A stretch of DNA of 64,000 nt, from contig FTLJ01000339.1 in the NCBI GenBank assembly GCA_900155495.1, positions 36,274 through 100,273 on the forward strand. The letters are read 5' to 3'. The notes under the pieces are model-generated. The model ran no database searches. It saw nothing but the letters and a program-made list of their open reading frames with translations, and was not told the DNA's origin. This stretch comes from Porogramme epimiltina. Lineage: Eukaryota; Basidiomycota; Agaricomycetes; Polyporales; Polyporaceae. The position numbers and the translations under genes were made by a program. Below, piece by piece: positions 10,001 through 22,150 of the stretch. Each line of letters opens with the position of its first letter. Within the stretch, counting starts at the first letter, position 1.

Positions 10001-13000
10001 GACCCCGCGAACGCGGCGTGAGCCCGTAGCCGGGCTCGGGGCTGCACAACCAAGCGTGTCGAAGGGAGGTTGGATTCCCCAAGAGGTTCCATGGGCGGGA
10101 TGTCTCTTGTCGGCAGGCGTGCGGTACGACGCGGGATACCTCCGCCGTATACGTGCACATCATCTGCGTACGGAGTTACAATGTCGACTTTGCTGCTTAT
10201 CCGAGTCCTTCGTGACTATGTCTCACCCCACACTTGCCGCCACCCTCCCCCGATGCATAATTTCCACCCACCCCAGTGCCCTTTTGCTCTGCGCTCTCTG
10301 CCAACCCCTCCTTCTGTATATTGCTAGGTCGTCGTCATGCGGGTACTCCTACCAGTGCTATTCGCCGTGCGTCCCGTTCTCCTGCCTGCTTAGTAGTCAA
10401 AGCTAGTAGTAGCACTGTCCTCACTTGTAAACTACCTACTCTTCTACGCCTAAAAGCATATTTGTATGACTAGAGCTCCTTCCCGAGAGTGATGCCCCCG
10501 GGGTTGATGGTGAGATGAGGTGGAGTCGACGTCGTCGCATGCAGGTCCGTGCCCATGGGCGCTTGATCCAGCGAAGTCCTTGCTCCAGGCTGCGAGCGGG
10601 TTTTCTCTTCAATTCTCATCACCGTGTCTGGAGCAGATCTCTACTCTATCCGCTTCTGTAGACTCTGGGACGCCATCGAAATCTAACCTCCTGCATCCAC
10701 ACTCAAGTCCCATAGCTATGCCCTCATTTGCCCAACAATCCAAGAAATTAGCATGCATGGTCGTCGTGTGCGGGCGTAGGTCTGTCTCCCTTTCTTAAGC
10801 CTGCTATTCTTCGTGTCTATAGCTGACAAACCCTCCGCTAGTTTCTCTCCATAATAACCATTCGCCTACTCTCATGACGAAACCCCAATACTGAAAGACA
10901 CTCGTGATCTTCGACCATGTCGGCAGATATCCTGAGAAACCTGTCTACACCATCGGAGTGCCGCATTGTTGGGTTACAAGGCCCGGAATTAGAGTCAGCT
11001 CTTCGAAGGGCCACTCTGCAGCTACACGGCACGGGAAACTGGTGCGTATCTCCTACTGTCTGTTTGCACTCGAGTTTGTTCGGGTTGGGGTGCTCGTTAT
11101 ACTCTATGCGAGTCATACAAGTCGATGGCTTCGGGTAGAAGGGCATAGCCCTTGATACTCGTTCAATTTCGTGCATGATCCCAGATACCTATGCCTTCTT
11201 CCCCTTTTCGTCTCCGTCGCCCTGACACAATACCCCCTCAGACACCAGCACGAAGACATGTCCCCATCTGCCCGGTCTTTCAATGGAAGTACAACCAAGC
11301 GACCAACGCCGATAGCACAAAGGATTCTCCGTTCTCGGTGCTCTTGTGTTTCGCTGAGATGGACGTCAAGCTTCTCAATATGACGACGTAGCACGGCTGC
11401 TGAAGACACGGCGTCGGCGGGCGCCTGCGCCCCTTGTACGTGAAACACTGGTTTACGCATGCGGATGCGGGGCACTCAGCAGAGAGGGGCGCAATGTCAG
11501 GACGCGCAGGATGTAGTGAGTGTTCTGCGTTCTGTTTTCGGCTTCCATATCCAACATGTACACTTGTCTTAGAGGGACGAACATTGGTCGCGTCTGCCAT
11601 ACCCCTTTGAGGATTCCATGCAGGTACGTGCGTCCTTATCTTTTAGGACATCACCCTCACAAGTTCGTGGTAGAATCGATGTTTCTTTGCACCGGATGCC
11701 CTCTTGGGTACATCCCGCACCGCCGGTGATTCGAAGACCTTACCAGATGTCCAAGTCTCGGGCCGTCCATCACCTCTCCCGAACTTCACATTACACCTCC
11801 GTTACTACGACTACCACGTTACCCAACCCGGATGCTCTGCACTCACTACCGGGCGGGCAAGGCAAGAGGCACGACGCCGCCGCCATCGTCCACAACGACG
11901 GCCAATGTTCCCAAGAAGCGCCTCTTCGTACGTTTACGGCCGCGCTAAACGTGATCAACACCCCGGAACGCGACATCGGCACGAACCAACGTCGATACCT
12001 CTTACACCCCACAGCCTGTGGTCCCGGTACCATTATCACTGGACGTCAGGCCCCTCGACGACATCGACACCAGCATGCCGTCTGCAGAGACCGACGACCT
12101 GGACGCCGACGTTCATGTGGACCGGCCATACCTCAATTTCGAGCACGACTCCGTGACGAGGTTCGACCTCGAGAACGAACGGAGCGGCGTGCTGATATGC
12201 CTAGAAGGGCGAACGCCCCGGCGAAACTCCTTCAGATGGCCTGCGACGGAAACTTCTCTGGGACATGCATACGGCTTATCCTGATGCCACTCACTCCCTC
12301 TCCGAGGAGGTACGCTGACTGGTCTCCCCCGTCAATGCCTCTCCGTCTACTCGCCTGTTCTACTGTTAAAGCGTATCTTCCACCCTCATTCCCTTCCGCG
12401 CCTCGGCGCACCGTTCATTATTAAGACGTCCTCTCCCCAACCCATTAGCTGTATTTGTGACGTCCTAACGGTCCGAACTACGACGTAGAACCTCATATAC
12501 TTGTTCCGACGCACTTCTTTCATTCGCCTTTTCTGCTTACTATCCGTCTATTCTACATATCTCCCTGGACTGCGCGTTCCGGTTCATGGGCAGTTTATCT
12601 GAAAACGAATATGAACCCGCGCGCCGGTATGTATCCCTGATGAATGTCCCCCGCGAACAGGATAAATTTGCAGATTCGATTATCCTATCTCATACTGTAT
12701 TTACACGGGGAACGTAGAACGAAGATGATTTACACTAAGAAACGTTTCCGCTTGGCACGACTTGATAACCATGTGCTTGTCGTAGACGGCACTGTCGAAT
12801 GCGTGCGCCGTGTCGAGAGCACTGGTAACAGCGAGTTTGTCAGCACGATATGGCAAGGCACTAACGTTACTTACCTACGACTACATGAGCGGGACGTAGC
12901 GGCCCATTGTGGACCCTTGATGTGGAGCACTGGGGAGCTATTTGCGAATAACGCTATGTGGGCCAAGTGGCAGGCCAGGTGCATACGGGCCCACAAGAAC

Positions 13001-13764
13001 CGTTGTGACATTGCGACGCGTCGACCTAGTGGATAAGTTGCGCATGCGGAAACGGGGCTTCGTACCGGTTAGACATGATTCTCATGTCCTTGGTGCCGCT
13101 GCTTCCGCACGCCGATATGCATGTTCCGCTGGGGCTTCGTAACGTCAGAGTGACTGACATTCAGGGGGGGCGGGACGAGAGCTTTCGGAGCTACACGTAA
13201 ATGAATGTAGCAAGAGTAGAAAACATGCATCGACGCACTGGAGACCACGAAACTGAGGATAGAGCTCGCGTTTAGGAGCATAAACAAGGGAGGAGGCGGT
13301 TCGGGACTGCGAACGTACTACGTGAATACATCTTCAACTAGTCGCCGAGATACGCAGGGACAACTGACTACTCACCTCCGATTTGCGTTTCCCTCTCCTG
13401 CGTAGAATAATGCCTTGAGAGATGGGCACTCACAAATGAACGTCTGGGCCAACAGTCCGCGCCGGGTGGGGCCTTGAGCGATGCACGTCGTAACCCAGTG
13501 CAGAAAGAATGGAAGAGGGCGGTCCTAGACAACGTAGATATGAGCCTGCAGCGCTTGGGCAAGCCGACTGATAGTCACGAGTAAACCAGAGCACGGTGTA
13601 GTAGAACGGCTACGAGAGCCCTCCTTGGACGCAGCGGTGGCTGCTTGTGTCTCCTCTTTCCGAGCGATGAACACCCGCAGACGAGAGTCAGTGCGTGCCC
13701 ATTTCCCTGAGCGAACTCGGATTCCCATGCACACATATAGCAATGGACTTCGATGAACACTCAC
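10001..13764. other. Long stretch without supported genes; eroded coding-like patches
   Basis: No exon chain could be built over this interval. Two short plus-strand frames look protein-like and may be gene relics: 12018-12284 (containing SLDVRPLDDIDTSMPSAE) and 12644-13036 (containing TIWQGTNVTYLRLHERD). Neither is recognised and neither shows a conserved neighbour exon. The rest looks like old repetitive DNA. Confidence 0.4.
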
Positions 13765-14210
13765 CTAGCCTAAGCGGTATTGGAACCTGATAACGCGGGA
13801 GGAAGGGTTTGTGCTCATTGGCGAATGGCTGTCGAACGAAAAGTCAAGCGGTTGTCTCACATAGGGAGCAAAGGATGGCATAATAGGATGATGAATGCGT
13901 AGGAGGAATTGAGGGAGACATGCAATCGCACGTCTGTTGAGGAAGGGGGTGCGAAATGGGAGGGATGTAGGGGTACGGGGATAGAGAGAAGAAAGGCTGA
14001 GCGGCGTATCATGAGGCGACTGTGCATCTAGCAGCTTGTCCTTCGCACCATATCGGGCCACGGCTCTTCGCTATGGATGTGCAGAGCACTTTGGTAGTGC
14101 CCCCGTATTGGACAAGAGGAGGGAAGGGGGGGAAAGTCAAGGAGAGGGCCCGCGGGTGACAAGAAGGAGGAGCCGTGATACGTGATGATGAAGCTTGAAT
14201 CGGCAAGGGG
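13765..14210 (+). repeat. Repeat block R3, copy 1 (second copy at about 31365-31720)
   Basis: The two copies are direct. Shared segments include GTACCATGAGACGA-type sequence (ATCATGAGGCGACTGTGCAT here), GGACGTGCAGAACACT-type sequence (GGATGTGCAGAGCACT here), then a purine-rich run followed by GGAGGGCCCGC and GGTGACAAGAA, ending at GGAGCCGTGATA. The copy at 31.4 kb lies directly before inverted R1 copy D, so R3 is probably one end of the same element. No coding capacity is evident. Confidence 0.65.
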
Positions 14211-15044
14211 ATGTTAGCTGCTGTGGACGGTGAAGGGAAGCGAGCATCTCACCGGTCGGCGGTCGTTGCCCTAGGATGGGCCTAGCTTATGGAGACAGGA
14301 GGAGACAGGATGCAAGCGGTGGGTTGTTCCCTCGCGGTACTAGGCTACCGTACTCTCAGGCGCCTATTTATTTCACGAGCCGAGGTCGTGGCGGGGCTTT
14401 CGTGCCGAAGCCGAGATCTCCGAATGTCGCGAGTCGCCGCCTCCTCCATCTTCATCGTTCCCAAGCCTACCATGAACGATGAGCCAGAGTCGTCCCTAGT
14501 TGTCCCTGCTCCTCCCTCTTCTCTCTGCACGCCACCTTGTTACACCTCACTGGGCGACTTCGACAATACTACAAGCCAGCTTCTAGTCCTCACGCACCCT
14601 GTTGCTGTCTCAGTGCCCTAATCTCCTGTCTGTGTTGATGTCAATGCGCTCCCTGACGTCCGCTCTATCCCTGCATGCTCATGCTAATTTTACCTCCTGC
14701 TCAGTGCTCATCAGTTGCTCCTTTGTGCACCATGAGAACCCCACGCTTCGCCCAACGTTGGATGTCTTTCGTTCACCATGGCCCATGAAAAGCTTGGCGG
14801 AGAGGCGAAAGGGAAACGCTCACGATGTGCGTCATTTTCTATCGCTTCCACGTCTCTATTTGACATTATGCATGACTCGCAGCTTGTCCGTAACAATGCG
14901 TAGTGCAGTCCATCGCTGAAGAAAGTCAGTTCATCTGTTTTCGCCTCCTTTTCCTCGCGCTCAACTTCACCCTTCGTCTATCTCGTGCGCGGGCAGGTTG
15001 CATCCTTAGTCTTTCCCCAAGCACAAAAAATTGCCCTCGGCACC
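14211..15044. other. No gene seen; weak similarity to R1
   Basis: Short frames are present but none has splice partners or a recognisable motif. Near 14820-14850 the sequence GATGTGCGTCATTTTCTATC resembles the conserved GATGTGCGTCATTCTTATTT of R1 copies A and B, suggesting a further, strongly eroded fragment. Confidence 0.35.
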
Positions 15045-16860
15045 CAAGTATGCTGTGCGAGACCTATCACTGTGCTTCACGATACAGAGGCAACCCAATT
15101 CCTTGGACAGTTCAGATATGTTCATCGCGTCTTTGCGTACACGCTCCGCGACATTCTCTCTTACGCATGTGTCTGTAGGTGCTGTTGCGCCCAGCCGAAT
15201 ACACCAGGGAAGTCGACTGCAGTGGGTAGGCATTTGAGCTGGTGCGTTATAAAGTGACTGTCCCTCATCGTGTATCCAGCTTCGCAGTGCCTGATCACAG
15301 CGGTGTATTGTGGAAGTCCGTCGGTCTATTCACGTCCGCGGCATGCTTGACAGTACTCATTCCAGTAACTACGGGTGCTGTCGCGGTTATCTCGGGTCTC
15401 CCAGGACAATACTCCAGTTGCAAACCACGATTTCTCTCCACCAGGACACAAGTCACGTCGACGTCAGCGTACCGCTACCACCGAATACCTCACAACTAAT
15501 GTATCGCTTGAAGGTTCGAATTTAGTGTAAGTTGGTGGGCATTCGGATGTAGATCAACATCGAAAACCCGTTGGCTGCATAACGCCCGAGACTGGGGTTG
15601 GCACGCAAGTAGCAACGCCCTTGAGAGACGCACTTATGGACTGATGTATGAACGACGTTCTTCTGAATGTGACACAAGCGAGACTTGAGGTGCGCTTTGC
15701 ATTGATTGTTACTCCAAGATAGTCACGTTGATGCTACTTTGCTCTGCGTTCATTTTCATATATAGTGTACGGGTGCATAGTCTCGGCTACTAGAGAACTT
15801 ATGCATGATACAATGAAATCCGATGCCCAACTCCCACAATGGGGATAACGTCTCCGCCGTTGCCCGCGGAAGCTATGGACGGTCGTAATCCTATTCCCGC
15901 CTACGCCGCTGACGACGCGTCACCCCCACGCCCCATCAACGGCACCCCGCGTCATCTGGGGTCGACGCGTGGATGCCGTACACACGGAGTCCTACCTCAA
16001 GGTCGTCCGCATCGATTTTCCGAGCTGGAGCCTCGGCCTCAGCCTGCGACGACCGCCGTCGTAGCTCAGTCCCGGATTGCGCGCGACAAGTCGAACTTCC
16101 CTTCGATGATCAGCCCGGTGCGCGATCCGCGGGGACGCGGCGGCGGAGTGTACGTACTACTCAATACTCTCCGTACACCGGAATCTCACGCGTCCACCCT
16201 GCGGACCGTCTTTGCAGTCGTGAAGGCATGAGTTGTCCTGTTTCGTGCGTATATGTCCGCCCACGCATGCTGCTGTTTGTTCTCTTTTTCTCCGATCTAC
16301 CCTCGCTCGCCCCTGAGATAGGACCGGACTGTATGATCATCCAGTTGACTACTGATCTGATCCTCAACTACGTTGTGCGATAACCCAAGCCTATGTATGT
16401 CAGCACGTATATACGTCAGATGCACAGGACACAACGCCGGGGTATGGTCTCGCTGATCAGAAAAAAAAAGTGCCGTGAGCGGTGTGCCACCTCACCAGAT
16501 CAGCAGGGGTACAATCAGACAGGGTCCAGGGACGAGCAGATCGAGCGCAGAAGCAGGCTGTATCCTCTCTTTACAGACTGTATTGTGAAACAAGGTTGTA
16601 AACCAGATGGAGAACAAGAGGAGAAGAAGCACTTGCAACGTGGAGATGGCCACCCGCGTGGCGGCAGGCTCCCGCACCGTGCGTGCTTCTTCTCACTTCA
16701 ACCAGATCTATATGTTCCTAACTTAGTTTCCCGGGCCCCTCAAAATGAATATGCGATTACATGTAAGGTGCCAAGTACGCTCTGTTGTCCATGTGGAATG
16801 GATAGCGGCAGCCGTCCCTGATTAGTGCCTGCAGATACTATGCGACACTCGACTGCATAC
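15045..16860 (+). repeat. Dispersed repeat block R2, copy 1
   Basis: This block is collinear with 18905-20840. Shared ordered landmarks are TATGTTCATCG, GACATTCTCTCTTACGC, GCTTGACAGTACTCATTCC, TACACACGGAGTCC, GCAGTCGTGAAGG, ACCAGATC/AGCAGGGGTACA and GATCGAGCGCAGAAGCAGGC. A third, partial copy of the right end occurs at about 22990-23190. Frames are closed everywhere, so it is annotated as non-coding or fully decayed repeat. Confidence 0.7.
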
Positions 16861-17589
16861 ATATACCGCTCGCGCCATTGAATCGCTTAATGGGTAGGTT
16901 ACCTCTACGGTGACAGGCGTGCGCGCGCAGAAGTTCGTGGTCCACCGAGCAGGCCCGAGATCGGACACCCGAGCGCTTCTACTATGAAGTCGCCTTCTTC
17001 GCTCTTCTTCGAGCTCGTATTCCAGAAGCTCCTTTCTTGCCCATCGCTTCCGAACTGGTCGTGAGTACTCGGCAGGTTCCGCTCTTTATCACTTACGGCA
17101 CCTCCTGTTTATCGAACAATCCTTTGGGCCTGCCCTGGCTAATCCAAATTCTTGCCGCCGTGTAAGTGTTGCTGTTTCAAGATGCACATGCCACGCCGGA
17201 AAGAGCCTCAGTGGTCGAGAGGGCAGGATATGAGCAATGATTTTCTGGTAAAGGTGCTCAAGCCATTGGTTGACACTAGATATGAACGGGGGTGTAAGCG
17301 GCAAGTCACGATGATTGGGAAACGGAAAAAAGTCACTCACGTCTACTGTACTCGCTTCCCTGGCATACGCGATTCCATTGGGAACGGTGCTAGCCAGCCA
17401 ATGGAGTCAGGGTGGACTTCACTCGTTCTTGAGCATTGGTACAGGACGCTATAGCGACCTCCAAGTCTGGCGTGCACAAGGGGCCGAGGAAAGTAGCGTC
17501 CCTGGGCCGGGCCACTGTTTGACTCAGCATACACTGTGCATACCTTGTAATTGGGCGCTTGAGGTTGAGGGCCCCACCAACCCACTACA
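16861..17589 (+). other. Unassigned repeat-like spacer
   Basis: No gene is supported. The segment at 16912-16980 (with CAGAAGTTCGTGGT and CGAGATCGGACACCCGAGCGCTT) has a diverged direct copy at about 23585-23650, so this belongs to the same repeat landscape. The rest shows nothing I can name. Confidence 0.45.
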
Positions 17590-18815
17590 CGAAGTGATCG
17601 TCCTCCCATCTGCACATCGCGATGCGCCACCCTCTACACCCTATCCTCTGCTTCCCTCACGCCGCTCCTCGACGCACTGGCAAAATACCACGGGAAGAAA
17701 CACGCCAGCCGAATGGTTGCTCGAGAAGCTCCACCTCCACTCTTCAATATCACCCGTGCTCCAGCTTCGCAGTTTGCCCGTCTAGTCTTTTGTGGGCACG
17801 AATATGCCAATGCCCTCGTCCAGCCCTGCAGCGTCTTATCAGGACGCCTCCCTGTCGTCCTCTGTCGTTCCCGGAGGTCTGCTTGGGATGGTTGATGGGG
17901 AGGGGCATATTATGTGCGTCATTCTTATTTCTCTCTTCGCCTTTTCTTGACCTCCCCTTCGACGCGCATCTATTTTATGCCACTAGTTGGCAGACTACGC
18001 GAAGGTACGTCGGCCAATGCTACTTTCCTGCCATTTTTCCCACGATTTTGGCTCATCTTGCCCATGCATAGATCTTGGATCGAGCCGATACGCCCGAGCC
18101 CTCCTATCATCGTCGCACATCGAAGCTCAAACTTTGCAAGTTACCTCCAATCGCGCTGTTGAGTTGTATCAACCTCTTCGCGCCCGTTGGCTATTGCCTA
18201 AGCGTACGTTTCATATACATCGTCTTCACCTTCCTATTGAACGTAATCTCCATGCAGTATGAACGTCGTCCCCGAATCTGAGACGGACGTATGAAATACA
18301 CAGGAAGAACACGACCTATAACTACTGGCGGGAGTGTTTCAGACTGATGTAGCCCTCAGTGCGGCGACTGTCGCGAAGATGCACGTCGACAACACCAACA
18401 CACTCCCTCTCCTTCTCCCTCGGTCTTCGTTGTATTTCTGGCCCTCCATCACCTCCTTCCACCGACGCAACGCCAGTAGTCCTGCCCTCTACGCCTCGTG
18501 CCGAAGGACTCCTAGCCCAGACGTGCGGCGCGAATGCAATGCGGGAAAATCCACACGCTTGTCGGATCGACCTCGAGCCAAGGCCCCTGGTACCGCCCCG
18601 TGTCCTTGGGAAGACCCCCTCGCGAAGTCATTGGAGGCGTTGGGTATTGGAGCTTGTGCATGCTTCTGCAAAGCACCGGAGTGAGAAGATAGATTTGGGG
18701 CCTGGGGGATAAGGGCTGGGAAGGAATAGTACGTGGTATGTCCTATCGCGTCCTCTGCAGTCACCCAGACACAGACTTGTCGGACGTCCAACCCAGACTC
18801 TTGAGACATCTCTTT
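17590..18815 (+). repeat. Dispersed repeat family R1, copy B
   Basis: Collinear with copy A (7591-8850), ending shortly after CAGACACAGACTTGTCGGAC. It is cut off at 18822 by a palindromic minisatellite unit. Compared with copy A, several differences are C-to-T or G-to-A at CpG: for example CCCGCCCATGCGCAG in A reads CTTGCCCATGCATAG here. This fits decay through cytosine methylation. No intact frame remains. Confidence 0.75.
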
Positions 18816-18821
18816 GGGGCA

Positions 18822-18908
18822 TAGGTAAATTGACGCGAACAGGCGCGAACAGACGCGGTCGCGTCTGTTCGCGTCTGTTCGCGTCTGTTCGCGCCGGTCA
18901 CATTTGAG
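18822..18908. repeat. Palindromic decamer minisatellite M1, copy 1
   Basis: The unit starts AGGTAAATTGACGCGAACAG, runs as GCGCGAACAGAC copies, then inverts at GACGCGGTCGCGTC and continues as GCGTCTGTTC repeats to GCGCCGGTCACAT. The two halves are complementary, so one strand can fold into a long GC-rich hairpin. The same outer borders are found at 33682-33780. Confidence 0.9.
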
Positions 18909-20840
18909 TATGTTGTGCGAGGCCTGCCTTCGTGCTACACGAGACAGATGCGGGTCAATTCCTTAGATAGTTCAGGTATGTTCATCGTGTTTTTGGGCGT
19001 ACGTTCCACGACATTCTCTCTTACGCGTGTTCCTGTAGGTGATGTTACGGTCAGCCGAATACATCGTTTGAGCGAAGCCGACTGCAATGGGTAGGCGTCT
19101 AAACCGTCTGACTGTGTGCTGGTGCGTCATAAAGTCGCACCACCTAGACCTATCCCACATCGTGTATTCAGCGTCCCAGCCCCCGATCACTGCGTTCCGC
19201 CGTGGGGGTCTGTCGGTACATCCACGCCCAGGGCGTGCTTGACAGTACTCATTCCCGATAACTACGCGTACGATCGCGGTTATTCCGGGTCACTCAGGAC
19301 AACACTCCTGTTCTCGTACGCGATGTCTCTTCACCAGAGCACAAGTGATCTAGACGTTGGTGTCAAATACCTCCTAACTGATGCATAGCCTTAAGGTCGA
19401 ATTCGGGGCAAGACGGTGGACTTCCAGGTGTAGATCGGCATTGGAAACCTGTCGGCTAGGTAGCGTCCGAAACCGATGCAATTAGCATGAGAGTAGCCAC
19501 AGCCTCAAAAAATGTGCCTATACGCTAATCCTCGAATAGGTTTATTCTGGCGGCGGCACAAACGAGACTATAGGTGCGCTTTGCTACATATTGTTATTCC
19601 GATAATCACATTGGCACAATCTTGTTCTGCGTTCGTTCATAGCTTGCAGCCCGTAGGGTCGCTGACTACCAGAGTGCTTGTGCAGGATACTATATAGCCT
19701 GCTGCACAGCTGTCCGAATTAAGATAGTGTTTCTGCCGTTGTCTATGGACGGTGTGAGCATCGTGGACGGTATATACACGCGGACTGACTGCGTCTGCAA
19801 GCCCCACAGAGCGTCCCGAGAGATATGTCGAGGTCCGGCTCCGGAGTGATGTCCTTCACCATCACTGCTGATGCTTTCGCTGCGTCCCTCCACGTCTCGA
19901 GGTTCTGTGACCCTATCGCCAACTGCAATCCTGTTTCCGCTCACGCCAGTGACGATGGACTACTCCCGCACTCTAGCAGCGGCGCCACGTATCATTTTAG
20001 CATCGACGCGTGAATCTCGTACACACGGAGTCCGGCCTCAAGAACCTTCACATCGATTTCCCCTAGGCAGGGGCCTCGACCTCAGCCTACAAACTCGGCC
20101 GGCCTAGCTCGACCCTGGGTCGCGCGCGGCATTGTACCACAGAAGCTCAGACAGATAGTCGGACTTCCCATAGATGTTCAGCCGCGTGGAGGCGGCGATG
20201 GGGTGTACGCACTCAATCCTCTCCATGCACAGAAATCTCACGCGCCCACCTTCTAGACCCTCCTCTGCAGTCGTGAAGGTGTCAGCTGTTCTGTTTCTTG
20301 TGTATATGTCCGCTCATATACCCTCACTCATTCCTACGATAGGGCCGTACCTCTTCCCCTCAGTTACTAACTCTCGTCTACGCTTTCTAGAACCCAAACC
20401 CACGTATATCAAAACATATACATGTATAATGTACAGGAATTAATAACAGGGTTTGGTCTCACTGATCCAGATAGAATAGTGCTGTGCGTCACCTCAGCAA
20501 ACCAACAGGGGTACAGGGTCTAGGGACGCGTAGATCGAGTGCAGAAGCAGGCATCATCACGCCTTCGCGGGGTATATTGCGTAACAAGGTTACAAAACGG
20601 GGAGCGAAAAGGGGGAGAAGCACACGCAACGTGGCCGTAGGGTCCCGCGCGGTGTGTGCTTCTCACTTTAACCAGGTCCGTCAGCACTTCTCTTAGTTTG
20701 TCCTCAAAATGAATCTACCATCATATGCAAGGCATCAAGTGCACTCCGTCGTCCATGTTAAATAGAGAGTGATGTGCAATCCTAACATAACTAGTGCCTG
20801 CAGGTACTACATATGCGATGTGCACGCATTTTAGGGGGCG
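18909..20840 (+). repeat. Dispersed repeat block R2, copy 2
   Basis: Direct copy of 15045-16860 with the same order of landmarks and substitutions throughout. It follows minisatellite M1 immediately. No open frame of substance; the longest in-frame pieces are not conserved between the two copies in the same frame. Confidence 0.7.
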
Positions 20841-21264
20841 TCACACTGATCCCCCTCATGATCATTATATCCTTTAAATTTACCTCGACTCCCTAATTTT
20901 GCTATGATCCCAGTCCTTCCAAATTCATACGCGGACGCTCAGGCCAATGTCCTGTTACAACACGTGATGTCTCTTCCCGGGACCTCCATGCTGTCGTCTG
21001 TGCTAGTCGAACTGCTGAGAGCGATCATGAGGATAGGTACATAGTGTGTGCCATCTTCCTTTCACTCATTATCCTTTCTTAGCCGTCTTATCGACCGGTA
21101 TTTGGGTATTTCGGGTCACACGTAGGTAGACTGTGTGAAGGTGCGTCGGTTTATACTGCTTTCCTTTGACTTTCACCCTTAATCTTGCGCAGTCTCGCCC
21201 ATGCATAGAGCTCAATTACCCCTAATCGCCAATAGAACGGCTGTCGTTCTGCGAGGGCCATGAG
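20841..21264 (+). repeat. Partial R1 copy C
   Basis: From about 21010 to 21220 the sequence follows the middle of R1: a gene-poor piece with GTGTGCCATCTTCCTTTC, then AGGTAGACTGTGTGAAGGTGCGTCGG, matching AGGTAGACTACGGGAAGG in copy A, and CTCGCCCATGCATAGAG, matching the same region of A and B. The left part, 20841-21000, shows nothing recognisable. Confidence 0.55.
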
Positions 21265-21432
21265 ATTTTTGCGCGGACGTGCGCGGCAGTGCCAGCTGCG
21301 CACGTCCGCGCACGTCCGCCGCGCACGCCGCGCACGCCGCGCACGCCGCGCACGTCCGCGCAAGTCGATGCACAGCCGCCGCGCTCTGTGGCGCATAGAC
21401 GGGCGCTTCAGCGCATGCGCCGGCGCAGATTC
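21265..21432. repeat. GC-rich minisatellite M2 (CCGCGCACG units), array 1
   Basis: Begins TTTTTGCGCGGACGTGCGCG, then switches strand at about 21288 into CGCACGTCCGCG and CGCACGCCG units. As in M1, a short inverted head faces a longer direct run. Coding-looking frames here (RTPRTPRT) are an artefact of the repeat. Confidence 0.85.
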
Positions 21433-21934
21433 AGTAAGAGGATTCTGAGGTATACGTGTAATCACCTACTTGTGCATCTCATACACCCCAGCCAAGTGGT
21501 TATAAGGTACCAGGGAACATATAACAGTATCAGGTTCGCCACGAGATGAAGGAGAACCTTCTTAAACATGGTACTTACACAACTTGTTGAACCTTCAAGC
21601 CTGTATACGAGTACCCTCAACTTTTGGCGCCCCATGAATATAACATATGCTCAGATGCATACTTGGTGTGCCTCTTTCGCTAAAATTTGGATATATCTAT
21701 GCTACTTGCGGGGTTTTGACTCGAACATGCTATAAGTCTGCCATGACTTGTGCAGCCAGGGTTGGAGTGCCACAGTCAGTGTGGCTTGTCTCCTTGTTGG
21801 AATCGCTTGAAAGTTGGCTTCATTTGAATCAAGGATGTAAAGAGGTACTATATATATAGCACATAGCACTTGAGACACCCAATAACTTCTCCGTTTTGGT
21901 TCCCTCTTAGCCTCAAGTGATACGAGCGCTAGTG
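21433..21934. other. Spacer between M2 arrays; no gene seen
   Basis: AT-richer sequence than its flanks, with no exon chain or recognisable motif on either strand. Confidence 0.4.
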
Positions 21935-22150
21935 TGGCAGTGCGCACGCAGCCGCGCACGTCCGCGCACGGCCGCGCAAGCCTCTACACTCTGCCGCGCA
22001 CGCCGCGCACGCCGCTACACTCTGCCGCGCACAGCCACGCATGCCGCGCAAGCCTCTCTACTATACCGCGCACGGCCGCGCACGGCCGCGCATGCCGCGC
22101 ATGTGGTATACGAGTGCCGCGCACACCGCGCACGGTCGCCGCGCATGTAC
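21935..22150. repeat. GC-rich minisatellite M2, array 2
   Basis: Interspersed copies of GCCGCGCACG and GCCGCGCATGCC separated by short A/T-bearing pieces such as CTCTACACTCTGCC (seen twice). Orientation is uniform. Confidence 0.85.
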
